Part shown: one piece after another, positions 40,775 through 48,250 of the stretch | Numbering within the stretch: position 1 is the first letter of the stretch | Layout of the letters: every line of letters begins with the position of its first letter | Assembly (NCBI GenBank): GCA_029689965.1 | Contig: CP121450.1 | Span: forward strand, 3,100,001-3,164,000 | Reading direction: 5' to 3' | DNA length: 64,000 nt | From: Curtobacterium flaccumfaciens | GTDB lineage: Bacteria > Actinomycetota > Actinomycetes > Actinomycetales > Microbacteriaceae | The notes under the pieces: generated by a model | The model's database searches: none | Seen by the model: the letters and a program-made list of their open reading frames with translations, nothing else | What the model was told of the DNA's origin: nothing | Translations under genes and position numbers: made by a program

Positions 40775-41546
40775 TGACCGACACCCTGGTCTCCGACGCA
40801 CCCCGCACCGACACCGTGCAGGACGCACCTCCCGGCTCGTTCCCCGTGACGCTCATCATCCGACGCTTCGACCCCGATGTCGATGACGAGCCGCGCTGGC
40901 AGGACTTCGACGTCATGATGCTGCCGACCGACCGCATCCTGGACGCCCTGCACAAGATCAAGTGGGACCAGGACGGGTCCCTGACGTTCCGCCGTTCCTG
41001 CGCGCACGGCGTGTGCGGTTCCGACGCGATGCGCATCAACGGGCGCAACCGGCTCGCCTGCAAGACGCTGATCAAGGACCTCGACGTGTCGAAGCCGATC
41101 TACGTCGAGGCGATCAAGGGTCTGCCGCTCGAGAAGGACCTCGTCGTCGACATGGAGCCGTTCTTCAAGTCCTACCGCGAGGTCCAGCCGTTCCTGCAGG
41201 CCAGCACGGCGCCGAGAAGGGCAAGGAGCGCGTGCAGTCCGTCGCCGATCGGGCCCGCTTCGACGACACCACGAAGTGCATCCTCTGCGCCGCGTGCACG
41301 TCGTCGTGCCCGGTGTTCTGGACCGACGGTCAGTACTTCGGGCCGGCCGCGATCGTCAACGCGCACCGCTTCATCTTCGACTCGCGCGACGACGCCGCGA
41401 ACGTGCGCCTCGACATCCTCAACGACAAGGAGGGCGTGTGGCGCTGCCGCACCACCTTCAACTGCACCGACGCCTGCCCGCGTGGCATCCAGGTCACCAA
41501 GGCGATCTCGGAGGTCAAGCAGGCCGTCATGCGGGGCAAGGCGTGA
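40774..41546 (+). CDS. sdhB: Succinate dehydrogenase iron-sulfur protein SdhB, one frameshift
   Basis: Electron-transfer subunit, 257 residues after repair. [2Fe-2S] motif SCAHGVCGSDAMRINGRNRLAC; [4Fe-4S] and [3Fe-4S] motifs CILCAACTSSCPVFW and FNCTDACPRGI. One C is missing near 41207 (FLQAQHGAEKGKER). The start codon overlaps the sdhA stop (TGATG). Last gene of the operon. Confidence 0.95.
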
Positions 41547-41608
41547 CCCGGTCCGGCGCACGGCGTCGTCCAAGGCTCGCCAGAGACACCACCGATAGGC
41601 TCCGCTCC

Positions 41609-42252
41609 ATGACGTTCGCGGACACCCGCCCATCCTCGACCAGCTCGGCTACACGATCCGCTACGTGCAGCTTCCCGGAGAGACCCTGCACGAACCGCCC
41701 GTCGAGGGTGCGCTGCGCATCGTGCCCGCGGACCAGCCGGGTGACTTCGCGCTCGAGGTCGTCGACTACGGCACGGCGCGTCGGCTCGCGACCGCGCGGG
41801 GTGAAGAGGACGCGGTCGAGATGCTCCGGCGGTTCCTGAACCGTCCGTTCCCGGTGCCACGGGACATCCCCCGGTACGAGCTCGACGGCATCCGGGACCG
41901 CGCGGCGTCGACCTACCCGCAGCTCGCACAGCAGGTGGCGCAGGCCGGCGAGCAGGGGCTCACCATCCAGATCCCGGCGGGCGTCCCCGTGGACCGCATC
42001 GGCGGCCCCGACGGCTACCTCCTGCACCCGCTGGACACGCCGCTGCCGCAGCGGTCGCTGCCGCCGCACGTGGTGGCTGCACCCGAGACGCACCGCTACC
42101 TCGTCGAGCGGCCGTTCCTGGTGACGGTCCGGTTCGTCCAGCCCTGGTTCGAGCAGCCTGGAGGCGCGCTCCGCTTCCAGACGGCGGATCCGTCCGTCAC
42201 GGTGCGCGACCTCGTCGTGGACGGCTCGCTCTCCCGCCTCCGGGTGGTCTGA
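41609..42252 (+). CDS. Stand-alone TNT (NAD-glycohydrolase)-like domain protein, 5' frameshift
   Basis: 214 residues after repair. ATG 41609 gives MTFADT; one base missing near 41640 joins it to PILDQLGYTIRYVQLPGETL. The C-terminal half matches the TNT fold: VPVDRIGGPDGYLLHPLDTP, QRSLPP, YLVERPFLVTVRFVQPWFEQ and PGGALRFQT, which retains the QPGG element. TNT domains are NAD(P) glycohydrolases, usually at the end of exported toxins. Here there is no signal peptide, WXG or repeat region and no obvious immunity gene; it follows sdhB by 62 bp. Either a housekeeping relative or an orphan toxin module. Family call fairly sure, function unknown. Confidence 0.65.
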
Positions 42253-42281
42253 GCCCGCGTCGCTGCGCGACGCCGTCCGGC

Positions 42282-42665
42282 TCAGATGAGCGCGAACGAC
42301 CTGAGCCCGTCCGCGATGCTGTCGACCTCGAGCTCGCCGGTGGCTGCGGCGATCATGAAGTCGTACGCGGCATCGACATCGAAGCCTGGGTCGAGCAGGA
42401 CGTCGTTGCATCCCAGGAACACCCACGCAGCCGCCCAGGCAGCGCGCTTGTTCCCGTCGACCAGCGCGTGATTTCTTGCCAGTGAGTGCAGCAGCGCCGC
42501 TGCCTTCTGCCAGTCGTCCGGGTACGCGTCCACGCCGAACACGCTGCTCCGCGGTCGCGCGACCGCGGCGTCGAGGAGCCCGAAGTCGCGCACCTGGACC
42601 GTTCCGCCGAACGCAGCGGTGGCCGCGGTGAGGACATCGTCGCGGTCGAGGAAGTACGTGCTCAC
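42282..42665 (-). CDS. doc: Doc-family (Fic fold) toxin
   Basis: 127 residues, intact. The active-site loop HALVDGNKRAAWAAAW is the Doc form of the Fic motif HxFx(D/N)GN(K)R; upstream LLDAAVARPRSSVFG and DWQKAAALLHSLAR are also typical. Doc phosphorylates EF-Tu in the known system and stalls translation. GTG 42665 overlaps the stop of the small upstream gene by 4 bp, the usual antitoxin-toxin order. Confidence 0.88.
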   Translation of the reverse strand: MSTYFLDRDDVLTAATAAFGGTVQVRDFGLLDAAVARPRSSVFGVDAYPDDWQKAAALLHSLARNHALVDGNKRAAWAAAWVFLGCNDVLLDPGFDVDAAYDFMIAAATGELEVDSIADGLRSFALI

Positions 42666-42853
42666 GCCAGACGTGCGTTCAGCTCGGCCGAGGACGTCGC
42701 GACCTGCTGAGCGAGCTGGGCGACGAGCGCTTTGCGGTTCCGGGCGGCGAGGAGCGCCTGGTCGTGCACGTACGTCTTCAGCGACGAGCCGGCGGATGCC
42801 GTACGGATCTCTTCGAGCTCGGCTTCCGTGAACGCGACGTTGAGTGACGGCAT
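42662..42853 (-). CDS. Small antitoxin partner of Doc
   Basis: 63 residues (MPSLNVAFTEAELEEIRTAS...), ending in a helical AQQVATSSAELNARLA tail. The N-terminus resembles a ribbon-helix-helix/CopG-like DNA-binding strand and helix more than Phd. By position and overlap with doc it should be the antitoxin, neutralising Doc and perhaps repressing the pair. Confidence 0.65.
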   Translation of the reverse strand: MPSLNVAFTEAELEEIRTASAGSSLKTYVHDQALLAARNRKALVAQLAQQVATSSAELNARLA

Positions 42854-43085
42854 GGACCGATTGTACGTCGCAGGTACCGGATCCGGTACCTGCTCACGAC
42901 GTCGCCGCGACGTGCCGACGACGACGTCGGCATCCGGCGACGGAGCAGACGTCAGAATTCCTGGACCACGACGTTCAGTTCAGCGCCGTGTCGACGAGTT
43001 CGACGGCGCCGCGGCGCGTTGTGCTTCCACCGACACGACGAAGCGGCCCTCCCCGGACGGGGAGGGCCGCTTCGTCGTGCTCGAC
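42854..43085. other. Intergenic region, divergent to antitoxin, with terminator
   Basis: 232 bp. The part near 42860-42900 (GGTACCGGATCCGGTACC, a perfect palindrome at 42871-42888, just upstream of the antitoxin start) is a candidate autoregulatory operator for the toxin-antitoxin pair. The rest holds a long terminator hairpin for the DUF805 genes. Confidence 0.45.
43034..43079 (-). terminator. Strong 20-21 bp terminator hairpin
   Basis: 43035-43054 pairs with 43059-43078 without mismatch (loop GGAC). It lies directly after the stop of the first DUF805 gene (43086, minus strand). One of the most stable hairpins of the window; likely terminator of the DUF805 operon. Confidence 0.75.
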
Positions 43086-43862
43086 CTAGCTCTGGTCCGG
43101 GCGGTCGTACCGCGCACCAGCGGGGTTCGGCGGCAGGCATCCGAAGACGATGGCGGCCGGACTCGCGATCAGCGAGACGAGCCACAGCGGTCCGGGCAAG
43201 TTCGCATCGTGCATCCGGCGCCACGAGAGGGCGAGGTTCGGGACGAGGGTGCCGAGCACCCAGATGCCGTAGAGCGAGAGCAGGATGAAGATCCACCCTG
43301 GCGGAGAACCGACGCTGTGCGTGTAGCCGTACTCGTCCGTGACCTCGCTCGAGACGCTCCACGAGATGATACCGGCGATGAATCCGCCGTAGAGGACGAT
43401 CGACACGATCGCGTTCGCAAGGAACCAGTACCAGTACTCGCCGCGGCTGGCTCGGCCATCGAAGCGGGCGTACTTCTTGAAGAACCGGGTGAAGGCGTCG
43501 AGGAACCCGATGCCGTACCAGGGCGCCCAGAGCGGCGGCACGCCGTCCGGTCCGACGGGGATCTGCTGGGCGTACTGCCCGTACGGCTGCTGGCCGTACT
43601 GGGGCTGTCCGTACGGCTGCTGGCCGTACTGCGGCTGTCCGTACGGCTGCTGGCCGTACTGCGGCTGTCCGTACGGCTGCTGGCCGTACTGCGGCTCTCC
43701 GTACGGCTGCTGGCCGTACTGCGGCTCTCCGTACGGCTGCTGGCCGTACTGGGGCTCTCCGTACGGCTGCTGGCCGTACTGGGGCTGTCCGTACGGCTGC
43801 TGGCCGTGCTGGGGCGGCTCGCCGTTCGGAGAGCCCCACTGCGGTGTGCCGTCGTTCGTCAT
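43086..43862 (-). CDS. DUF805 membrane protein with Gln/Pro/Tyr repeat head
   Basis: 258 residues. Residues 16-95 are about eight near-identical 10-residue units ([10 protein letters not shown] / [10 protein letters not shown]) from 30-bp DNA repeats at about 43590-43815. The rest is DUF805: [37 protein letters not shown], of which short parts are conserved in all three paralogues, then four hydrophobic helices and [10 protein letters not shown], ending with [10 protein letters not shown]. Function unknown; DUF805 proteins are inner-membrane. Start ATG 43862 overlaps the next upstream gene's stop. Confidence 0.85.
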   Translation of the reverse strand: MTNDGTPQWGSPNGEPPQHGQQPYGQPQYGQQPYGEPQYGQQPYGEPQYGQQPYGEPQYGQQPYGQPQYGQQPYGQPQYGQQPYGQPQYGQQPYGQYAQQIPVGPDGVPPLWAPWYGIGFLDAFTRFFKKYARFDGRASRGEYWYWFLANAIVSIVLYGGFIAGIISWSVSSEVTDEYGYTHSVGSPPGWIFILLSLYGIWVLGTLVPNLALSWRRMHDANLPGPLWLVSLIASPAAIVFGCLPPNPAGARYDRPDQS

Positions 43863-44371
43863 CGCGCGCCCTCGGGACGGTCGAACCGCGCGCCCTGCGG
43901 GTTCGACGGCAACAGGCCGAAGACCAGCCCGACGATGTTCACGAAGATCGCGATGATCCACAGCGCGCCGGACAGGTTCGCGTCGTGCAACCGACGCCAG
44001 CCGAGCGCGAGGCTCGGCACGACGATCGCCAGACCCCAGACGATCGAGATCACCACGACGATCCAGTACAGCGCGCTGAACCCGCCCGTGGTCTGGCCCG
44101 TGACCGAGTCGACGCGGATGTCCGAGGTCGCCGCGCCGATCGCAGCGAGGACGCCGAGCACCACCCCGATGATGACGTTCGCGAGGTACCACCACCAGAA
44201 CTCGCTCCGGCTCGCGCGGCCGCTGAACGTCGCGTACTTCTTGAAGAAGCGCGAGAACGCCTTGCCGAAGGAGATGCCGTAGTACGGCGCCCAGAGCGGC
44301 GGTTCACCACCGGGACCGGTCGGTTCGGGCTGCTGCGCGTACGGGTTCTGCGGCGGGTACTGGTCGCTCAT
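43859..44371 (-). CDS. DUF805 membrane protein, short head
   Basis: 170 residues, intact. Short proline-rich head ([18 protein letters not shown]), then [21 protein letters not shown], four hydrophobic segments, and [10 protein letters not shown] with the tail [12 protein letters not shown]. Overlaps the downstream paralogue by 4 bp (ATGA). Middle member of the three-gene tandem array. Confidence 0.85.
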   Translation of the reverse strand: MSDQYPPQNPYAQQPEPTGPGGEPPLWAPYYGISFGKAFSRFFKKYATFSGRASRSEFWWWYLANVIIGVVLGVLAAIGAATSDIRVDSVTGQTTGGFSALYWIVVVISIVWGLAIVVPSLALGWRRLHDANLSGALWIIAIFVNIVGLVFGLLPSNPQGARFDRPEGAR

Positions 44372-44469
44372 GGGATCCCCCTCGTGTGTCGGCTGAAGTA
44401 CGGTGCAGATTCAACCAGAACGACGACGTCCGCGTCAGCGTGTGACGGGGACACCATCGTGCCGGTCGG

Positions 44470-45021
44470 TCAGGCGCGGTCCGGGCGGTCGAACCGCTGG
44501 CCCTGCGGCACCGTGCCGAGGAGGCCGACGATGAGCGAGAACAGGATGCCGATGGGCGGCACGATGAAGAAGAAGGCGAAGTAGCCGGAGAGGTTCACGT
44601 CGTGCAGGCGACGAACGGTCAGCGCGATGAACCCGAGGGCGCACGCGAGCGCCCACAACCGGACGATGCCGTCGTCGCCGTTGTCGATGAACGGCAGCAC
44701 GTTGAACACGGAACCGACGATGCCGGCCGCGACGTTCCCGATGGCGTACCAGAGCGCCCAGAACCAGTACTCGCTCCGGCTGGCGCGACCGTCGAACCGG
44801 ACGTACTTCTTCCAGAACCGCAGGAACGCCTGCGGGAACGGGATGCCGTACCAGGGAGCCCAGAGCGGCGGCTGCCCCTGCTGCTGCCCGTTCGGCGTCG
44901 GCGCGCCGTACGGGTTCTGCGCGCCGTACGGCTGCTGCCCGTAGGGATTCTGCCCGTACGGGCCCGGTGCGCCGTGCGGTTGCTGCCCGTACGGGTTCTG
45001 CGGCGGGTACTGGTCGCTCAC
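44470..45021 (-). CDS. DUF805 membrane protein, third copy
   Basis: 183 residues, GTG start at 45021. Head of QNPYGQQPHGAPGPYG-type repeats, then [21 protein letters not shown], four hydrophobic segments, VRRLHDVNLSG and GQRFDRPDRA. It is first in the direction of transcription and separated from the second copy by 98 bp. The three copies share the same head-and-core design, so they arose by tandem duplication. Confidence 0.85.
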   Translation of the reverse strand: MSDQYPPQNPYGQQPHGAPGPYGQNPYGQQPYGAQNPYGAPTPNGQQQGQPPLWAPWYGIPFPQAFLRFWKKYVRFDGRASRSEYWFWALWYAIGNVAAGIVGSVFNVLPFIDNGDDGIVRLWALACALGFIALTVRRLHDVNLSGYFAFFFIVPPIGILFSLIVGLLGTVPQGQRFDRPDRA

Positions 45022-45062
45022 TGGTTCGTTCCTTCCGGCGGCCTGCTCGTGCAGACACTGTC

Positions 45063-45102
45063 GATGCACACGCTGTTGATGCACACGCTGTTGATGCACA
45101 CA
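45063..45102. repeat. 15-bp tandem repeat GATGCACACGCTGTT
   Basis: Two full copies (45063-45077, 45078-45092) and a partial third, between the oxidoreductase stop and the third DUF805 gene. In an unrepaired reading it would code a VCINS repeat at the oxidoreductase end, but the repaired stop lies before it, so it is most likely non-coding leader DNA. Confidence 0.7.
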
Positions 45103-45160
45103 GGAGTCAAGCACGACCACGCCACCGAGCGCGTCAGTCCGACGGAGGACTCGCCCCCGG

Positions 45161-46094
45161 TCAGGGGACGAGCGCGAAGCTTCCCACCGGGGTGCTGCGA
45201 CTCCAGCAGCTCGGCGGCCGCCTTCGCCTCCGCCAACGGGAACGTCCGGGCGATCGGCACCTCGAGCTGCCCCGCCGCCGCGAGGTCGATGAGCCGCTGC
45301 CGCACGGAGTCCCGGAACGCCTTGCTCTCCGGCTGCGCGCCGCCCACCGCCGGGAAGCCGTCGCGCGCAGCGCGACCCTGCGCCGCGATCGTCACGATGC
45401 GGTCGCGGTCCGCGACCAGCGCGAGCGAGACGTCGACGGCCTCGTCGGTGCCCACGCAGTCCAGTGCCACGTCGACTCCGGAGGGGGCGAGTTCCCGGAT
45501 CCGTGCCTCCAGGCCGTCGCCGTACGCGACCCACTCGCCACCGAACCGTCGGACGGTGTCGGCGTTGTGTTCCGAGGCGGTGCCGATGACCCGCGCGCCG
45601 AGCGGGCGGAGCTGCTGGAGGAGGCTGACCCCGACGGCGCCGGAGGCGCCGTGGACGAGGACCGTGTCGCGGCCCTCGGCGCGCGTGACACGGATCATGT
45701 CGGCGGCGGTCGAGCCAGCGAGCAGGAGGTTGGCCGCCTCCGGGAAACCGAGCGCGGCGGGCTTGGCGAAGACGTCGGCAGCGGGGACGGTGATCCGCTC
45801 CGCCCAGCCGCCGGAGACGCGGAAGGCGAGGACCTCGTCGCCGACCGCTCCCCCACGCGACGCGATCTCGGTGTCCGGGCCGACGGCGCTGATGACCCCG
45901 GCGACCTCGTAGCCGATGGCGATCGGCAGGTCCGACGGATCGCCCTGCCGCGTGTGCTTCGTGTCGGCGGGGTTCATGCCGGCCGCGCGGACGTCGATCG
46001 TGACCTCGCCCGGGCCGGGTGCGGGGACCTCGACGTCGACGTACTCCAGGACTTCGCTGCCACCGAACCGCGGTGCCACCCAGTGCTTCGTCAT
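45161..46094 (-). CDS. NADP-dependent zinc-type alcohol dehydrogenase/quinone oxidoreductase family
   Basis: Medium-chain dehydrogenase/reductase, 310 residues after repair. N-terminal GroES-like part: RAAGMNPADTKHTRQGD, IGYEVAGVISAVG, GDEVLAF. Nucleotide-binding part: VLVHGASGAVGVSLLQQLRPLGARVIGTAS, of which the GASGAVG loop favours NADP(H). It lacks the structural and catalytic zinc ligands, so quinone oxidoreductase-like. An extra T in AAGCTT at 45177-45182 shifts the end; repair gives GGKLALVP and a stop at 45161. Confidence 0.85.
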
Positions 46095-46125
46095 GCGTCG
46101 GACGCTACGCCGGTAGCCTGCTGCT

Positions 46126-46827
46126 GTGACGAGTCAGGAGCGACCGACGAGCCTCGTGCTGACCTTCCGGCACGACGGGATGCTCCGCCTCGAGCTCGCA
46201 CAGGGCTGGTACGACGCGTTCGACGTCGCCGTCGCGCACGTGGACGACCAGGACCGCATCCGTGGTGTGCTGCGCTGGTGGATCGCGACGACGCCCTCGG
46301 CAGCGAGCCGCCGTTCGACGTTCCCCGCGTGGCAGGAGTTCGGATCGGAGCCCGCCTACGGGCTCACGGTCACCGCGCAGCCGAGCGCCGCAGCCAGGAA
46401 GCTGACCCACGGGACCGATGCGGCAACGGACGGTTTCGCGGTCACTCTCGCGAAGGGCCCCACCGACCCCACCTCACGGGCTTCGCAGTACTTCATCGAC
46501 GATGTCGCGCGTGGGGCCGGTCAGCACTTCCGTACGGAGCAGCGGCGGGCGCAGAAACGTCTCGCCGGCGGGAACTACCTGGACATCCTCCGCGGGTACC
46601 TGGAGGAAATGCGGGCGTACGTCGACGTCGAAGACCAGCAGTACGCCTACGATGCGGTTCGAGCTGGGATCGGTGCCATCCTCGACGACGAGCGGTACCT
46701 CACACTGTCGACCGATCCCGAGGCCCGCGGGCTCTACGCCGACCTGCTCGAGGAACAGAGCAACTTGTACAACTGGTACATGGACGGCGCGAAGGGCGGC
46801 CACGAGTGGCCGCGCAAGAAGCGCTGA
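46126..46827 (+). CDS. Hypothetical protein, 233 residues
   Basis: Not recognised. GTG 46126, 31 bp from the divergent oxidoreductase start. The N-terminal third is beta-rich and contains WYDAFDVAVAHVDDQD; the C-terminal half is helical and charged (QHFRTEQRRAQKRLAGG, YLDILRGYLEEMRAYV), with a basic end WPRKKR. No signal peptide or membrane segment. Its neighbour on the other side is the decayed immunity fragment, so it may be a passenger of the toxin island edge. Intact frame and normal codon bias argue that it is real. Confidence 0.6.
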   Translation: MTSQERPTSLVLTFRHDGMLRLELAQGWYDAFDVAVAHVDDQDRIRGVLRWWIATTPSAASRRSTFPAWQEFGSEPAYGLTVTAQPSAAARKLTHGTDAATDGFAVTLAKGPTDPTSRASQYFIDDVARGAGQHFRTEQRRAQKRLAGGNYLDILRGYLEEMRAYVDVEDQQYAYDAVRAGIGAILDDERYLTLSTDPEARGLYADLLEEQSNLYNWYMDGAKGGHEWPRKKR

Positions 46828-46849
46828 CGCGTCGTCGGCCCTTCGGTCT

Positions 46850-47015
46850 TCAGCGCTCTCGTCGCCTGAGCAGCTGTTCCCGCAGTTCGCGGTACCGGAC
46901 GAAACCCTCGACGCGGTTGGCGAAGTCCTCGATCGCGGCCGTTCACTCGCTGTGGTCGCGAACCGATTCCGCCATCCCTGACATCGCGCTGTTGCTGTCC
47001 GGCGCTGCCAGCCGT
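46850..47015 (-). pseudogene. Decayed fragment of the island's immunity-like gene
   Basis: Minus-strand reading ...GMAESVRDHSE-stop-TAAIEDFANRVEGFVRYRELREQLL aligns by eye with SVSDYSDRAAAVDDFVKRVQGFVRYKELRKKL of the gene at 47702-48234. The in-frame TGA (near 46937) stands where CGA or similar (Arg/Asp context) would be expected, and only about 50 codons remain. A relic of a duplicated immunity gene. Confidence 0.6.
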
Positions 47016-47035
47016 ACAGGCGTCTTGGACGACAA

Positions 47036-47571
47036 CTAGCGTCCAGTGGCCGCCGCAGCCGCGAACGCGGCTCGAGAATCAGGCTCGAGCGCACACGATT
47101 CGATCTGGTCGATGGGCACGTACGCGACGGTCGAGAACTGCACCGCGGACATCGCCGGCAGCGCACCACCGAACCGGGTCCGGTGTTCCGACCCCGACAC
47201 GACCCAACTGAGGACGACGCAGTCGCCATCCGCATGCAGCGTGAACCCCTCGGGAAGCTCCTGCTCACGATCAAGGAGCCAGTGTGCCCTGCGCAGGCCT
47301 TTGGCATCCCGAAGGAATCCGCACGCCTTCGCGACGATCCAGAGTTCCGCATCCGCCGCCGACTCGAACCGCGTGCCGGTCAGCGCGCCCGTCCCCGACT
47401 CTCGCGCCACTCGATCGCCGAATCATCTGTCACTGTGAACCGATGCAAGGTTTCGAGGTCCCCGTATTCGATCCCTTGCGGCTCGACGACCACCAGGTCG
47501 TTTCCCGCTCGCAGCAGAAGATCCTCGAGGAGTTCCCGGTGTTGGAACACCCCGGGAGTGCCCCGACTCAC
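47036..47571 (-). CDS. Putative immunity protein, one frameshift
   Basis: About 178 residues in two frame pieces: MSRGTPGVFQHRELLEDLLL ... YGDLETLHRFTVTDDSAIEWRES, and after a one-base error near 47395, GTGALTGTRFESAADAELWI ... ending FAAAAATGR. Codon use is less G/C-rich than the neighbours. GTG 47571 overlaps the stop of the orphan toxin tail (GTGA), the usual toxin-immunity layout. Similar in style to Imm61-type actinobacterial immunity proteins, but the family name is a guess. Confidence 0.55.
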
Positions 47572-47702
47572 GGAAGAACTCCCATGTCTCTCGACTCCGT
47601 GACGGAGATGAACTTCGGCGGGTCACCGGGCTCGAAGAAGCGCACCTGCAAACCACCACCTGGATGTCCGAACGCCGGAGCGATCTCACTGACTTCGATC
47701 AT
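47568..47702 (-). pseudogene. Orphan C-terminal tail of a TNT-type toxin
   Basis: 44-codon ORF: MIEVSEIAPAFGHPGGG then LQVRFFEPGDPPKF and ISVTESRDMGVLP. The FGHPGGGLQVRF part matches the end of TNT domains and the FGSPGGGVQVQL of the toxin at 48251. Such detached tails with their own immunity gene are typical leftovers or recombination stock in polymorphic-toxin loci. Its ATG overlaps the stop of the upstream immunity gene (TGATG). Confidence 0.5.
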
Positions 47703-48234
47703 CAACCCCTGCCCTCGAAGGCAGCGGCGTCGAAGTCGAACGTCGAGTACTGATCGCTGAGGTGAGACCCCTCCTGGTAGTCGTACTGACCGATCTCCAC
47801 TTCCCGCTCGTCCGTCGACGCGACACGGTAGCCGCTGTCGACCTTCGTAGATTGCCACTGCGTCCGGCTCTCCGGCGGGCTGCAGGAACCGCACCACCCG
47901 CTTGAGCCCCTCGGCAGCGATGATCTCCTCGGCAGAAGGTCCGGAACACGTTCTCCTCCGGATTCAGTGCCCGAGGAAGCTTCTTTCGAAGTTCCTTGTA
48001 CCGGACGAACCCCTGGACCCGCTTCACGAAGTCATCGACAGCAGCGGCGCGGTCGGAGTAGTCACTGACGGATTCCTCGGTCGCTCGTTCGTCCGTCGTC
48101 GAAACTCGCCAGCCGTCCTCGGTCTCGTAGATGCACGGGGTGTTCACGTCGTTCGAGGGTCGCCGCATCCAGCAGAAGGGAACTCCCGCGGCCTCGGCCA
48201 GAGCGAGTTCACGCGTCGCATCGATGTCATCCAT
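47702..48234 (-). CDS. Putative immunity protein for the adjacent TNT toxin, two frameshifts
   Basis: About 177 residues. N-terminal half MDDIDATRELALAEAAGVPF, then IYETEDGWRVSTTDERATEE, DYSDRAAAVDDFVKRVQGFV and RYKELRKKLPRALNPEE. The second half repeats the scheme: VRFLQPAGEPDAVAIYE ... VDSGYRVASTDEREVEIGQ, ending DFDAAAFEGRG. Breaks near 47930 and 47850. It starts 16 bp after the toxin stop, the standard position of the cognate immunity gene. No known family recognised. Confidence 0.6.
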
Positions 48235-48250
48235 TGGTACTTCCTGTCGT

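Noticed and set aside
43590..43815. Regular 30-bp repeats resembling a CRISPR array
   Set aside because: The repeats are contiguous without unique spacers and code the Tyr/Gln/Pro head of a DUF805 protein.
45018..45160. VCINS-repeat C-terminal extension of the oxidoreductase
   Set aside because: Arises only from the extra T at AAGCTT (45177-45182); the corrected frame ends GGKLALVP at 45161, the usual C-terminus.
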